Origin: Acidobacteriota bacterium
GTDB taxonomy: Bacteria; Acidobacteriota; Thermoanaerobaculia; Multivoradales; Multivoraceae
Length of the DNA stretch: 64,000 bases
Direction: 5' to 3'
NCBI GenBank assembly: GCA_003388555.1
Contig: QQVD01000025.1
Span: 1 to 64,000, forward strand
The position numbers and the translations under genes are program-made. The notes below the pieces were generated by a model. It had not been told where the DNA came from and did not search any database. It saw only the letters and a list, made by a program, of their open reading frames with translations. This document shows positions 7,382-16,848 of the stretch, piece by piece. The first letter of the stretch is position 1; every line of letters starts with the position of its first letter.

Positions 7382-8272
7382 ATGCGGGTTCGCGACGATG
7401 AAGACTATCCGCCGCAGGTGGGGGCCGAGCCTCAGGAGCAGCCACTGGTCGGTACCGCGGCCAGCGACGCCCTGCCGGTGCTGTTCGAGCGTGACGGACC
7501 GATGCTCTACCAGCTCGGTCTGAGGATCTGCGGCTCCGCCCAGGAGGCGCAGGACCTGGTGCAGGAGACCTTCCTCACCGCCTACCGCAAGTGGCACCAG
7601 TTCCGTGGCGAGTCTTCGGCGCGGACCTGGCTCTACACCATCGCCTCGCGCATCTGCCGGCGCAGCAAACGTCTGCGCTCCGGCGAGCCGCACCGGATGG
7701 CGTCGCTCGACGAGCTGCTGCCCGGCGCGGCGGAACCGGTCCCCGAAGTGTCCTGGAGCGAGCACGATCCGTTCGAGACGACGGTGCGCCACGAGACCGT
7801 CGAGCGAGTCGGCAACGCCATCGCCGAGCTGCCGCTCGAGTTCCGCATGCCGCTGGTGCTCAAAGAGATCGCGGGGCTCTCGATCGAAGAGGTGGCGACG
7901 GTGCTCGACCTGCTGCCGGCGACGGTGAAGACGCGGGTGCACCGCGCCCGGCTGCAGCTGCGCCGGGTGCTCGCCGACGCACTGCCCGCCAGAGAGGACC
8001 CTCGGGTCGGCAGCCGACAGATCTGCGTCGATCTGGTCAGCGCCAAGCAGGAGGCGCTCGATCGCGGCGTCGCCCACGCCCTCCCCGACGACCTGATCTG
8101 CGAGCGCTGCGAGGCGGTCTTCGCCACCCTCGACCTCACCAGCGAAGCGTGCCGGCGGATCGGCCGCGGCGAGCTGCCCGAGGAGTTGCGGCGCGAGATC
8201 CTCGCCGCCTTCGCCGCGCCCTCCTCGGGCGCTGCATCCGCCGGCGTCCGCGTCGCCGGCGACGCCAGGTAG
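7382..8272 (+). CDS. ECF sigma factor with Cys-containing C-terminal extension
   Basis: A 296-aa sigma-70 family protein. Region 2 lies near residues 38-100 (ICGSAQEAQDLVQETFLTAYRK and SSARTWLYTIASRICRRSKR) and region 4 near 140-195 (ELPLEFRMPLVLKEIAGLSIEEVA and ATVKTRVHRARLQLRR). A simple ECF factor would end at about residue 200. This one continues about 95 residues with a Cys in QICVDLVSAKQEA and a CERC pair, resembling a zinc-binding anti-sigma-like domain fused in cis. It starts at ATG 7382 with GGAG close upstream. No separate anti-sigma gene is adjacent, which fits a self-contained regulator; the target genes are unknown. Confidence 0.85.
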   Translation: MRVRDDEDYPPQVGAEPQEQPLVGTAASDALPVLFERDGPMLYQLGLRICGSAQEAQDLVQETFLTAYRKWHQFRGESSARTWLYTIASRICRRSKRLRSGEPHRMASLDELLPGAAEPVPEVSWSEHDPFETTVRHETVERVGNAIAELPLEFRMPLVLKEIAGLSIEEVATVLDLLPATVKTRVHRARLQLRRVLADALPAREDPRVGSRQICVDLVSAKQEALDRGVAHALPDDLICERCEAVFATLDLTSEACRRIGRGELPEELRREILAAFAAPSSGAASAGVRVAGDAR

Positions 8273-8281
8273 CGGTCCTCC

Positions 8282-8299
8282 CGGCACGTCTTCGTGCCG
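8282..8299. terminator. bidirectional hairpin between convergent genes
   Basis: CGGCACG-TCTT-CGTGCCG, a perfect 7-bp stem with a tetraloop, lies in the 48-nt gap between the convergent sigma-factor and SNF2 genes. It lacks a T-run, so Rho or convergent collision may contribute. Confidence 0.45.
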
Positions 8300-8320
8300 C
8301 AAGGCCTGCCGCTCGCGCCC

Positions 8321-11300
8321 CTACTCGTCGGGATCGCGTAGCAGCTCGATCAGCTCCTCGCGGGTGAAGATCTTCTGCAGCTTCGGGTCGTCTTCCTGCA
8401 CCACGCTCGACATCAGTCGTCGCTTGTGGTCGATGATCATCGCGATGCGCTCTTCGAGGGTGTTCTCGGTCACCAGCTTGAACACCTGCACCACCCGCTT
8501 CTGACCGATCCGGTAGAGGCGGTCGGTGGCCTGGTCCTCGCGCGCGGCGTTCCACCAGCGGTCGTAGTGGATCACCACCGAGCCGCCGACCAGATCGATG
8601 CCGGTGCCGCCGGCCTTGAGGCTGCCGAGGAAGACGCGGCAGTCGGGATCCTCGTTGAAGCGGTCGACGATGTCGCCGCGTTTGCGGCTGGCGCCGGTCA
8701 GGGTGACGTAGGGCACGCCCATCTCCTGCAGCTGCTCGCCGATGATGCGGATCATGCCCAGGTACTGGGTGAAGACCACCACCTTCTGGCCGCTGTCGAG
8801 GCTCTCGGAGAGCAGCTCGAGGAAGAGGTCCCACTTGCCCGACTCGTAGTCGCGCCAGGTGTCGAGCTGGCCGAGGGCGAGCGCCGGGTGATCGCAGATC
8901 TGCTTCAGCATGTTGAGCAGCGCGAAGATGTGGATGTAGGGCAGCGGGTCCGAGCCGGTCTGCAGCTTCTTCATCAACGAGACGCCCTTGGTGGCGATCG
9001 TCGAGCGGTAGAGCTGCAGCTGCTCGGGGCTGAGCGAGCAGGTGCGCACGTCCTCGATCTTCTCGGGCAGCTCGTCGAGCACCGCCGTCTTCACCCGTCG
9101 CAGCACGAACGGCGCGGTGAGGCGGCGCAGACTCGCCAGATGGTAGGAGTCCTGCTCCATGTCGGCGTTGGCGCCGTAGCGGTCGCGGAAGTCGTCCTCG
9201 CTGCCGAGATAGCCGGGGAGGATGAGGTCGAACAGCGCCTTCAGCTCGGTGAGCGAGTTCTCGATCGGCGTGCCGGTGAGGCCGAGCTTCATCCGCCCCG
9301 GCAGAGAAGCGGCGGCCTGGTAGCCCTGCGTCGCGCGGTTCTTGATCTGCTGCACCTCGTCGAAGATCACCAGCCCCCACGCGTTCTCCGAGAAGCGCTC
9401 GACGTCGTTGCGCAGCACGCCGTACGACGTCAGCAGCACGTCGCCCTCCTCGAGCGCCTTGTCGAGATCGCGCTGGGGACCGTGGTACTGCACCGCACGC
9501 AGGCCGGGAGCGTGGTCGCGCACCTTGTTGCGCCAGTGGCTGATCACGGTGCGCGGCGAGACGACCATGAACGGCTCTTCGATGCCGAACTGCTCGCGCA
9601 CCAGCACCATCAGCGCCATCGCCTGGTGGGTCTTGCCGAGACCCATGTCGTCGCACAGCAGGCCGGCGAGACGATTCTCGAACAGGAACTTGAGCCACTC
9701 GAGTCCGAGCTTCTGGTAGGGCCGCAGCTCGCTCTTCAGTCCCTTCGGCACCACCAGATCGCCCACCGGCTGCAGGTCGAGGAAGCGCTGCAGGAACGCC
9801 GAGCGGTCGCCGACTCCGTCGACGCGGATCGGCTTGGGACTCGAGGCGCGCAGGCGCAGCAGCTCGGCTGACGACAGGCGCAGCTTCTCGGCGCTGTCGC
9901 CGTTGCCGCCGCCGCGGCGCACGGCGACGCGCTCGTCGAGCTTCTTCTGCCGCAGCAGGCTGGCGAGGGCGCGCATCGAGGGCGAGTTGAGATCGATCCA
10001 TCCCGCAGCGGTCTGGTAGTAGGTCTGACCCGCCTGCTTGGCGCGCAACAGGTCCGGCAGGCTGACCTCCTCGTCGCCGAACCCGTAGCGGATCTCCATC
10101 GCCATCTCGTCGGCGTTCTCGTCGGGCCTGACCTCCATGTAGTCGAACTCGGTGAAGATGCCGAGCTCGCTCATCGGGTCCTCGAGCTTGAGCACCGCCT
10201 CCTCGCCGGAGGGTGCCGACTGCGACTCGAAGGTGCCGATGCGCGCCGGGTCGAGCACCAGCTCCTCGGGATCGGGTAGCTGCCAGGCGTCGGGGCGGCG
10301 GTCGACCTGCACCAGCACGCCGAGCTCCTCGACGAAGACCAGGTCGCCGTAGCGGAAGCGCTCGCGCTCCGGCTCGTCGAGCGTGTCCTCGCCGTGTGCG
10401 ACCAGCAGCATCACCGCCTCGCGCTGCGCGGGATCGACGTGGGTCTCCGGGCCGACGTGGAAGAGCGTCGAGGAGAGCAGCGGCTGGATCGGCTCGGCGA
10501 GCTCGACGCCACCTGGCACTTCCGTCGCCTCGGCCTCTTCACCGCCGCCGACCTGGGCCATCGCGGCCGGCGGACCGCCGTTGTTGGCTACCGCCGGCGC
10601 CGGCTCCCCACGACGCGATGCCGCCTCCGCCTCGCCATCTCCGGGTGGGTCGGGAGTGCCGAAGAAGCGCAGCACGTCGACGACCCGCGGACGCGGAACC
10701 ACGATCTGCAGCAGCAGCTCACCGTCCGGCGACGACCTCGTGGCCTGCGAGATGTCGGCGTCGCCGTTGCCCCCGGAGCCGGTGGCGGACCGCTTCCGGG
10801 TGCCGCCGCCCGACGGCGAAGCGGCCTCGGTCTGGCGTCGCACCTCGATGCAGAAGTCACCGGTGCGCCGATCGATCGACGGCTGCAGCAGCGCAGCGCC
10901 CTCGAACTCGCGGTAGCAGTGGTAGGCCAGGCGCCACACCAGGCTCTCCTCGAAGCTCTGGCGGTTGGTGCGCATGCCGGCCTTGTTGAGGTGCTGCTCC
11001 TCGGGGCTGCGCAGGAACGTCCCCAGGCGCTGCAGCAGGCCGTCGCGGTCGGCGAAGCCGCCTCCCTTGGGCGTCTTGCCCAGCCGTTCGAGCAGCCGGA
11101 TGCGCGCTGGCGACGGATCGTGGTAGCGCACCAGCGTGACGCCCTCGACGGTCAGCCAGAGCACCCCGTCGTGGCGCTCGGCGAGCACCTCGACCGCGTC
11201 GGCGGCGGCGCCGACGTCGCGATGCAGCAGCTGAGCCAGCGCCAGCCAGGCCGACGAGGCGAACAGATCCGACCACGAGCGCCCGTCGTGGTGGCGCTGG

Positions 11301-11521
11301 AAGCTCTTGATCTGCTTCCCCAGCTCGCGCAGGTGCTTGCAGTTGCTGCGTCGGCCCGCCGAGCAGCTGCAGAACGTCAGCGGCCGCTGGCTGCCGGCGA
11401 CCCCAGCGAGATGGACCGCGAGTCCCGGGTCCGGCTCGTGGGGATTCGGCAGCAGACCGATGCCCGAGCGGTGGAACTCGAGGTTGGAGAAGGTCGCGGT
11501 CTTTTCGCTCGTCTTCGGCAA
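8321..11521 (-). CDS. SWIM zinc-finger SNF2-family DNA-dependent ATPase/helicase
   Basis: About 1066 aa. An N-terminal SWIM-type finger (FCSCSAGRRSNCKHLRELGKQ, about residues 48-68) is followed by a poorly conserved, partly acidic middle and a complete SNF2 motor in the C-terminal half: DDMGLGKTHQAMAL (Walker A, near 625), VIFDEVQQIKN (motif II, DEVQ instead of DEAH, near 722), LTGTPIENSLTELK (III) and RLYRIGQKRVVQVFK (VI, near 1004). Such proteins translocate on double-stranded DNA and remodel protein-DNA complexes. The frame is open further upstream, but that part looks non-coding. I take the TTG at 11521 because homologous-looking sequence begins there and no in-frame ATG is near, so the start is uncertain. 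Monocistronic and convergent with the sigma gene. Confidence 0.9.
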   Translation of the reverse strand: MPKTSEKTATFSNLEFHRSGIGLLPNPHEPDPGLAVHLAGVAGSQRPLTFCSCSAGRRSNCKHLRELGKQIKSFQRHHDGRSWSDLFASSAWLALAQLLHRDVGAAADAVEVLAERHDGVLWLTVEGVTLVRYHDPSPARIRLLERLGKTPKGGGFADRDGLLQRLGTFLRSPEEQHLNKAGMRTNRQSFEESLVWRLAYHCYREFEGAALLQPSIDRRTGDFCIEVRRQTEAASPSGGGTRKRSATGSGGNGDADISQATRSSPDGELLLQIVVPRPRVVDVLRFFGTPDPPGDGEAEAASRRGEPAPAVANNGGPPAAMAQVGGGEEAEATEVPGGVELAEPIQPLLSSTLFHVGPETHVDPAQREAVMLLVAHGEDTLDEPERERFRYGDLVFVEELGVLVQVDRRPDAWQLPDPEELVLDPARIGTFESQSAPSGEEAVLKLEDPMSELGIFTEFDYMEVRPDENADEMAMEIRYGFGDEEVSLPDLLRAKQAGQTYYQTAAGWIDLNSPSMRALASLLRQKKLDERVAVRRGGGNGDSAEKLRLSSAELLRLRASSPKPIRVDGVGDRSAFLQRFLDLQPVGDLVVPKGLKSELRPYQKLGLEWLKFLFENRLAGLLCDDMGLGKTHQAMALMVLVREQFGIEEPFMVVSPRTVISHWRNKVRDHAPGLRAVQYHGPQRDLDKALEEGDVLLTSYGVLRNDVERFSENAWGLVIFDEVQQIKNRATQGYQAAASLPGRMKLGLTGTPIENSLTELKALFDLILPGYLGSEDDFRDRYGANADMEQDSYHLASLRRLTAPFVLRRVKTAVLDELPEKIEDVRTCSLSPEQLQLYRSTIATKGVSLMKKLQTGSDPLPYIHIFALLNMLKQICDHPALALGQLDTWRDYESGKWDLFLELLSESLDSGQKVVVFTQYLGMIRIIGEQLQEMGVPYVTLTGASRKRGDIVDRFNEDPDCRVFLGSLKAGGTGIDLVGGSVVIHYDRWWNAAREDQATDRLYRIGQKRVVQVFKLVTENTLEERIAMIIDHKRRLMSSVVQEDDPKLQKIFTREELIELLRDPDE

Positions 11522-11658
11522 AGGTTCGTCGACAGGCCCGTGGGAAGGAGAGGAGGAGATGCGTCCCCGCCCAAGCCGAAATCGGCGTTTTTCAAGAAAA
11601 CCCGGATAACAGCGGAACGGGGTCTGCGCCCGACTCGGAGCGCACGCAGAAGCCGACG

Positions 11659-11687
11659 AGTATACCGCCCGGTCGGCGCCCTGAACA
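11659..11687 (-). promoter_or_regulatory. candidate promoter for the SNF2 gene
   Basis: Reading the minus strand, TATACT (11664-11659) is a near-consensus -10 element, with TGTTCA (11687-11682) 17 nt upstream as a weak -35. Transcription would start near 11652, about 130 nt before the proposed TTG. Nothing else coding is apparent in the 364-nt gap 11522-11885. Confidence 0.35.
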
Positions 11688-11885
11688 GGTTTCGCCGGTC
11701 GCGTGGGCTGTGGGATGCAGCGCCGCACCTTCCGGTGAGCGAACAGCGCGTGAGTTGGTACCGACGCCGAGCCGGTGGCCGCCGCGGCGACTCCAGACGA
11801 CCCGACCGATCACGACTCGAGCCTGGCCCCTCGGCTCGCTCTGAGCCCTGGGCTGGGTCGAGGAGGGCCGGACCGTCGGTACCTG

Positions 11886-13439
11886 TCACCCCTCTCGCCG
11901 TCTCTGTCCGGCGATCTCCCTGTCCTCGGCTTCCCACTGCCGCGCATCGACCTTCGAGAGGAAGGTCTCGACGACGACGGGATCGAACTGGGATCCGGCG
12001 TGCTGCCGGAGCTCATCGACCGCCTCGTCGTAGCGCAGGCGGCTGCGGTACGGTCGATCGGTGGTCATGGCGTCGAAGGCGTCCACCACCGCGATGATGC
12101 GGGCGCCGAGGGGAATCGCCTCGCCCGCGAGGCCGTCCGGGTATCCCGGGCGAAGGCCGTCACGACGTCCGTCGTAGCGCTCCTGGTGCGCGCGCACCAG
12201 CCTCGCCGCCAGCGAGAAGCCTTCGATCGAGTCGAGGATCCGCGCGCCGATCTCCGGATGACGGCGCATGACCGTCTGCTCGGCCGGCTCGAGGCACGTC
12301 GGCTTGTGCAGGATCGATTCGGGAATGCCGATCTTGCCGACGTCGTGCAGCACGCTCGCGACACGCAGCGCCTCCAGCTCCTCGGCGTCGAGGCCCAGCT
12401 CGATTCCCACGTCGACGGCGTAGTCGTGCACCCGTCGCAGGTGACCCTCCGTGTAGGCGTCCTTCGCCTCCACCGCACCCGCTAGCGCTTGCACGACACG
12501 CTCCAGATCCTGGCGCAGCAGCCGATTGGTCGTCTCCAGCTGAGTCGCCAGGTCGACCTCGCGATGACGGGCGCGACCGAGCCAGACGCCGAGCATCCAG
12601 AAGACCAGGAGCAGCGCCGAGACGTCCGCCGCCCGCAGGTGCCCTTCCAGCCCCGTCGCCACCGGTGAGGCGAGGCTCAGGGCCAACAGATACGAGGTGC
12701 CTCCCAGAGCGGCTCCGAGCAATCCCCCGCCGACGGGAGCGATCAGCACGCTGGCATAGACCGGCAGCAGGTAGACGATACCGAACCACAGCGCCGACGA
12801 CGGCCGCTGCTGCACCACCAGGCTGATGGCGAGGGACAGCACGATCAGGGAAAGCGCGACCCAGCCCCAGCGCCACAGGCCCTGGGGCGGCCCGAACGGA
12901 TGGCGGCTGCTCCCGACCTCTTCCACCTCGGGCACCAGCCACTCGGAGGGGAGCAGGCGCGCCAGCATCAGTGCCGGACAGCCGAAGACGAGGAGACTGA
13001 CGCACGACGCCGTCGTCCAGATGCCCGCCGCCGTCCAGTACGCGGCCGGGAAGTAGAGCCAGCTGACGGTGAGCCCGTAGGTCACACCCGACAGCACCAT
13101 GCCTCCGAGAACAGCGATCAGGACCCGGGCACGTTCGAGCGTCAGGAGCCGCCGCTCGTACGACCGCAGCGCGACATACACCGCCGCGATGACCACCACC
13201 GCGACCCCGGTGGCCGGCTGCGTGCTCGGCACCGCGCTCAGCACGAGGGGGACCCCAGCGGAAGCGCTTGCCGCGCCGGCCAGTCCCATCCAACCGAACA
13301 CCACCGTCGAGATGAACAGGACCACCAGCCCCGGCTCGAGGTTGGCGAGCAGGTACAGATGGTCGATGGACTGGCGGATGGCGAGCGCCACGCAGCCGAG
13401 GAACGCTCCGGCGACGAAACGCAGGGCGATCTTCTTCAT
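11886..13439 (-). CDS. membrane-anchored HD-GYP domain protein (cyclic-di-GMP phosphodiesterase family)
   Basis: A 517-aa protein. Residues 1-310 hold about eight hydrophobic helices forming a membrane sensor region. A short helical linker (LATQLETTNRLLRQDLERVVQAL) leads to an HD-GYP domain with HLRRVHDYA, VASVLHDVGKIGIPESILHKP near 355-380, HPEIGARIL, RAHQERYDG, GYPDGL near 431 and DAFDAMTTDRPYR. The catalytic His/Asp set and the GYP-type loop are present, so c-di-GMP hydrolysis is likely. I chose the ATG at 13439 (MKKIALRFVAGAFLG), which places positive charge before the first helix; a longer open frame begins at 13556. No obvious Shine-Dalgarno sequence. It stands alone, so the controlled process is unknown. 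Confidence 0.9.
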   Translation of the reverse strand: MKKIALRFVAGAFLGCVALAIRQSIDHLYLLANLEPGLVVLFISTVVFGWMGLAGAASASAGVPLVLSAVPSTQPATGVAVVVIAAVYVALRSYERRLLTLERARVLIAVLGGMVLSGVTYGLTVSWLYFPAAYWTAAGIWTTASCVSLLVFGCPALMLARLLPSEWLVPEVEEVGSSRHPFGPPQGLWRWGWVALSLIVLSLAISLVVQQRPSSALWFGIVYLLPVYASVLIAPVGGGLLGAALGGTSYLLALSLASPVATGLEGHLRAADVSALLLVFWMLGVWLGRARHREVDLATQLETTNRLLRQDLERVVQALAGAVEAKDAYTEGHLRRVHDYAVDVGIELGLDAEELEALRVASVLHDVGKIGIPESILHKPTCLEPAEQTVMRRHPEIGARILDSIEGFSLAARLVRAHQERYDGRRDGLRPGYPDGLAGEAIPLGARIIAVVDAFDAMTTDRPYRSRLRYDEAVDELRQHAGSQFDPVVVETFLSKVDARQWEAEDREIAGQRRREG

Positions 13440-13617
13440 GGAAGGGGACGAGTGTAAGCCAAGGCCTGCGCCGCTGTCGCCTCTGCCGCCAGAGGCGTCG
13501 ATCGCCGGTGCACATCGCGGTGAGCACCGTGCACGGCGGAGCGCCTTCGCCGTCATCCCCCGCCGACCCCGGCAGTCGTCCCCCGAGAGTCGTCCCCAGC
13601 AGAACCCTCCTTAGGTC

Positions 13618-15864
13618 CTACTCCTTCGGTTCGACGCCTTCCGCTCGTTCGTGCGCCAGGGCGAAGAGATGCGCCGGCGTCCGCACCAGCAAGATCCCTT
13701 CGGAGATGGCGGGGGTGGCCATCAGCGGCTCGTCGAAGTCGTTGATCGCCAGCTCCTCGTACCGGGGTCCGGCCTTCAGAACGTAGAGCAGGCCGCCCTC
13801 GGTGGGCACGTAGAGGCGCCCGTTGTTCGCCACCGGCGAGCCGGTGAAGGTGCCGCTCCGGCTGAATCGCTGCTTGTAGAGCGCCGCCCCGCTCGCCGCG
13901 TCGTAGGCGACGATGCGGCCGTTGTGGTGGACGATGTAGAAGATGCCCCGGTAGAGCAGCGGCGACGGCATGTAGGCGCCGCCGATACGGTGACTCCACA
14001 GCAGCGCCCCGTGCTCGTCGCCGGGGGTGACCTCGATCTCGCCGCGCAGCCCCGCGCGCACGGCGTAGACCGGCTTGACCGGCGGGTACCCGGCCGAGAC
14101 GTAGACCACGCCGTCGCCGGCGACCGGCCGCGCCACCACCAGCTCCGAGTTCGGCCCCAGGCTCCACAGCTCCTCGCCGGTCGCCGGGTCGTAGCCGTGG
14201 ATCACCGAGGCGTTGGTGACCAGCTCGTCGCCCTTCTCGCCGCGCAGCAGGGTCGGGGTCGACCACGACGGCGCCACGTCGCGCTCGGTCTTCCAGACCT
14301 GCTTGCCGTCGGCGAGGCGCCAGGCGGCGAGGTAGCCGCCGCCGTAGACGTCGACCTGGAGGATCACCGTGTTGCGGTAGAGGATCGGCGAGCTGGCGAA
14401 GCCCCACTGGTCCTCGGGATCGAAGAAGTTGCTGGCGTTGAGCGGCCCCAGGTCGTGCTGCCATAGGACCCTCCCGTCGAGATCGAGGCAGGCGATGCCG
14501 ACGGTCGGGAACACCACCACGAGGCGCTCGCCGTCGGTCACCGGGGTCGAGTTCGCCTGCGTCGCCTTGAGGTGGCGCCGTGTCTCCGGCACGGCGCGGC
14601 CGACTTCGGTGACCCAGAGGCGCTCGCCGCTGCGCTTGTCGAAGGCGAGCACCTGCCAGCTGTGCTCGAGCGAGTCCTCGACGTCCTCGGCGGTGCCGGT
14701 GTCGCCGGTCAGCACATTCTGCTCCTGCTCGCCGCCGAGGGCGATCGCGGTGGTGACGAAGACTCTGCTTCCCCACACCACCGGGCTCGAGTTGCCGAGC
14801 CCGGGCAGATCGACGCGCCACAGCAGGCTCTCGCCGCGCGCCAGATCCCAGCTCACCGGAGCGTCCACGCCGTCGCCGACGCCGTCGCCGTTGGCGCCGC
14901 GGAAGCCGGGCCAGTGCACCGTCTCGCGGCCTGCCGCGACCTCGTCGGCTCCGGCAGCCGCGGTGGCGACGATCGGCGCCGGCGCGTCGGCGACCGGCTC
15001 GGCGACGCTGCGACGCAGCGCGGTCTGGGACCCGTCGCGCGCCAGTCCGAGGCCCTCGAGAGAGCCGAAGCGTCCGAAGAACGCGGCCTCGATGGCGCCG
15101 TCGGCGGAACGGAACGTCTTCTCCGCCACCGGCTCCACCACGGTCGACTCGCCGCCGTCGATCGAGAGCTCGAGCCGGCCCTCGACGATGCGCGCCTCCA
15201 CCCGGGTGTCGTCCGACCAGCCCTCGTAGTCGCCGACGTACGGCTCCAGATCGGCGGCGGTCAGCGCCGGCGGCGGAGGGTCGGGGCGTGACTCGGCGCG
15301 CTGCAGCAGCTCCGCCCACGGCCCAGAGGTGAGGCGGGCGCGGAAGCGCTGCAGGAAAGACGCGTACAGAGGGCCGCTGTCGACCGCCGCCGTCGCCACG
15401 CGGAGCATCGCGTCGCGCCGTTCGGCGTGCTGCAGGCCGGTGGCGAAGGCGAACTCGAGGGCATCCTCGCGGCCTTCCGCCCCGGCCTCGAGGAGCATCA
15501 CCGCGACGTCGTGGTGATCTCCGGCCAGGGCGCCGAAGAGCGCGCTCTGGCCCCAGAAGGTCTCGCGCACGCTCGGATCGGCGCCGCGCTCGAGCAGCCA
15601 CGCCACCAACGTCCCGTGACCCGCAGCGGCGGCCTTGAACAGGGCGGTGGCGCCGTAGCGGTCCTTGGCGTCGACGGCGACTCCGGCCGCGACCTGCTGC
15701 TGCACGCCCAAGAGGTCTCCCCCACGTGCGGCCGCCCAGAGCGTCTCTTCGGGCGCCGGGGTCTGCGCCCCGGCGGCCGCGGCGAGCACCGGCAGAGCCC
15801 AGGTGAGCCAGCGGCGCAGCGGCGAAGGGGGGCTACTGGCAGAAGGCGCGACGGTACTGCGCAT
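13618..15864 (-). CDS. secreted ankyrin-repeat plus PQQ-type beta-propeller protein
   Basis: A 748-aa protein with a signal-like N-terminus (RRWLTWALPVLAAAAGAQTPAPEE). Residues about 45-150 contain three or four ankyrin repeats (DRYGATALFKAAAAGHGTLV, LLERGADPSV). After a variable linker, residues about 316-740 form a beta-propeller of PQQ/WD type, starting WPGFRGANGDGV and repeating motifs such as VLAFDKRSGERLW, VIHGYDPATGEELW and IVAYDAASGAALY. Such propellers in planctomycete/acidobacterial secreted proteins mostly bind rather than catalyse; no dehydrogenase motifs are seen. The ATG at 15864 has GAGGTG nearby and gives the signal peptide; a longer open frame begins at 15912. No operon partner on the same strand. 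Confidence 0.85.
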   Translation of the reverse strand: MRSTVAPSASSPPSPLRRWLTWALPVLAAAAGAQTPAPEETLWAAARGGDLLGVQQQVAAGVAVDAKDRYGATALFKAAAAGHGTLVAWLLERGADPSVRETFWGQSALFGALAGDHHDVAVMLLEAGAEGREDALEFAFATGLQHAERRDAMLRVATAAVDSGPLYASFLQRFRARLTSGPWAELLQRAESRPDPPPPALTAADLEPYVGDYEGWSDDTRVEARIVEGRLELSIDGGESTVVEPVAEKTFRSADGAIEAAFFGRFGSLEGLGLARDGSQTALRRSVAEPVADAPAPIVATAAAGADEVAAGRETVHWPGFRGANGDGVGDGVDAPVSWDLARGESLLWRVDLPGLGNSSPVVWGSRVFVTTAIALGGEQEQNVLTGDTGTAEDVEDSLEHSWQVLAFDKRSGERLWVTEVGRAVPETRRHLKATQANSTPVTDGERLVVVFPTVGIACLDLDGRVLWQHDLGPLNASNFFDPEDQWGFASSPILYRNTVILQVDVYGGGYLAAWRLADGKQVWKTERDVAPSWSTPTLLRGEKGDELVTNASVIHGYDPATGEELWSLGPNSELVVARPVAGDGVVYVSAGYPPVKPVYAVRAGLRGEIEVTPGDEHGALLWSHRIGGAYMPSPLLYRGIFYIVHHNGRIVAYDAASGAALYKQRFSRSGTFTGSPVANNGRLYVPTEGGLLYVLKAGPRYEELAINDFDEPLMATPAISEGILLVRTPAHLFALAHERAEGVEPKE

Positions 15865-16131
15865 CGAACACCTCGGTGGGCCGACTGTGGGAAGTCGGGG
15901 GAACCGTAGCACTCACCCTCACGAGGACCACGATCGGCAGTCGCGAGAGTTTTTTCGCCGGCCGTTGCCAACTTCGACCGCCGAGGCGGCGTTATGGAGA
16001 TCGAGGATGCGATCCCACCCGTGCAGGACCACCGAGAGCCCCGGGCTCCGCAACGAGATCGCCGGGCCTCCTGGGGTCGGCGGGGCCTGCGGGGTGGGGG
16101 ATCGACGCTGGAGGATTCCGGGGAGGCGCGC

Positions 16132-16773
16132 GTGACCAGCTTCGTGGACACTGATGAGGATCCCGCCCGGTCGCAGAGGCGAGCGTCGAGGCCCGCCGAG
16201 CTGGCGCTCCACGACGACGAGCTGGTGCGGCGCGTCCTCGCCGGTGATCTCGCGGCCTACGACGCCCTGATGCACCGCTACGAGCAGCTGGTGTCGCGGG
16301 TCGCCTTCGGCTTCGGCAACGACCGCGACGACGCCCTGGACATCACCCAGGAGGTCTTCCTCAAGGTCTACGACAACCTCGGGTCCTACCGCCAGGGCAC
16401 CAACTTCCGCGCCTGGCTGCTGCGCATCGTCACCAACCAGGGGATCAGTTGGCTGCGCAAGCAGCGCCGACACCGCAGCGCTCACGATCCGCTCGAGGAC
16501 GAAGCGCCTCCGCCGGCGTACGTCGACTCCTCCCTGGCCGCCGAAGGCGCTCTGCTGCAGCGAGAGCGGGCCGATCGGCTGCTGGCGTCGCTGCAGCAGA
16601 TCCAGCCCCGCTACCGGGCCGCTCTGTCGATGCGCTACTTCCAGGAGCTGTCGATCCGGGAGATCTCGGAGGAGCTGGTGTGCACCGAGGCGGTCACCAA
16701 GAGCCTGCTCTTCCGGGGAGTACGCAAGCTGCGGGACCTGATGGGCGCGCACTACCAGCAGCAGTATGAGTAG
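16132..16773 (+). CDS. ECF-type RNA polymerase sigma factor
   Basis: A 213-aa sigma-70 family protein. Region 2 includes DLAAYDALMHRYEQLVSRVA, DALDITQEVFLKVYDNLG and NFRAWLLRIVTNQGISWLRK; region 4 includes QPRYRAALSMRYFQELSIREIS and VTKSLLFRGVRKLRDLM. It starts at GTG 16132, preceded by GGGGAGG at good spacing; an in-frame ATG at 15994 would add 46 residues of low-complexity, Arg/Gly-rich sequence without sigma similarity. It lies 75 nt upstream of a gene for a zinc-finger anti-sigma-like membrane protein and forms an operon with it and a DUF4097 protein. Confidence 0.88.
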   Translation: MTSFVDTDEDPARSQRRASRPAELALHDDELVRRVLAGDLAAYDALMHRYEQLVSRVAFGFGNDRDDALDITQEVFLKVYDNLGSYRQGTNFRAWLLRIVTNQGISWLRKQRRHRSAHDPLEDEAPPPAYVDSSLAAEGALLQRERADRLLASLQQIQPRYRAALSMRYFQELSIREISEELVCTEAVTKSLLFRGVRKLRDLMGAHYQQQYE

Positions 16774-16848
16774 CCGCGGACGAGAGAGCGACGCTCGCAC
16801 CGACGGCCGCAAAGGGCCAGTCCAGGAGTCCGGAGAGGGAGAGAGAGC

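Noticed and set aside
6275-8302. Upstream extension of the persulfide dioxygenase frame to 8302
   Set aside because: The extension runs antisense through the TauE and sigma-factor genes and has no family similarity; the ATG at 6274 with GGAGAA is the natural start.
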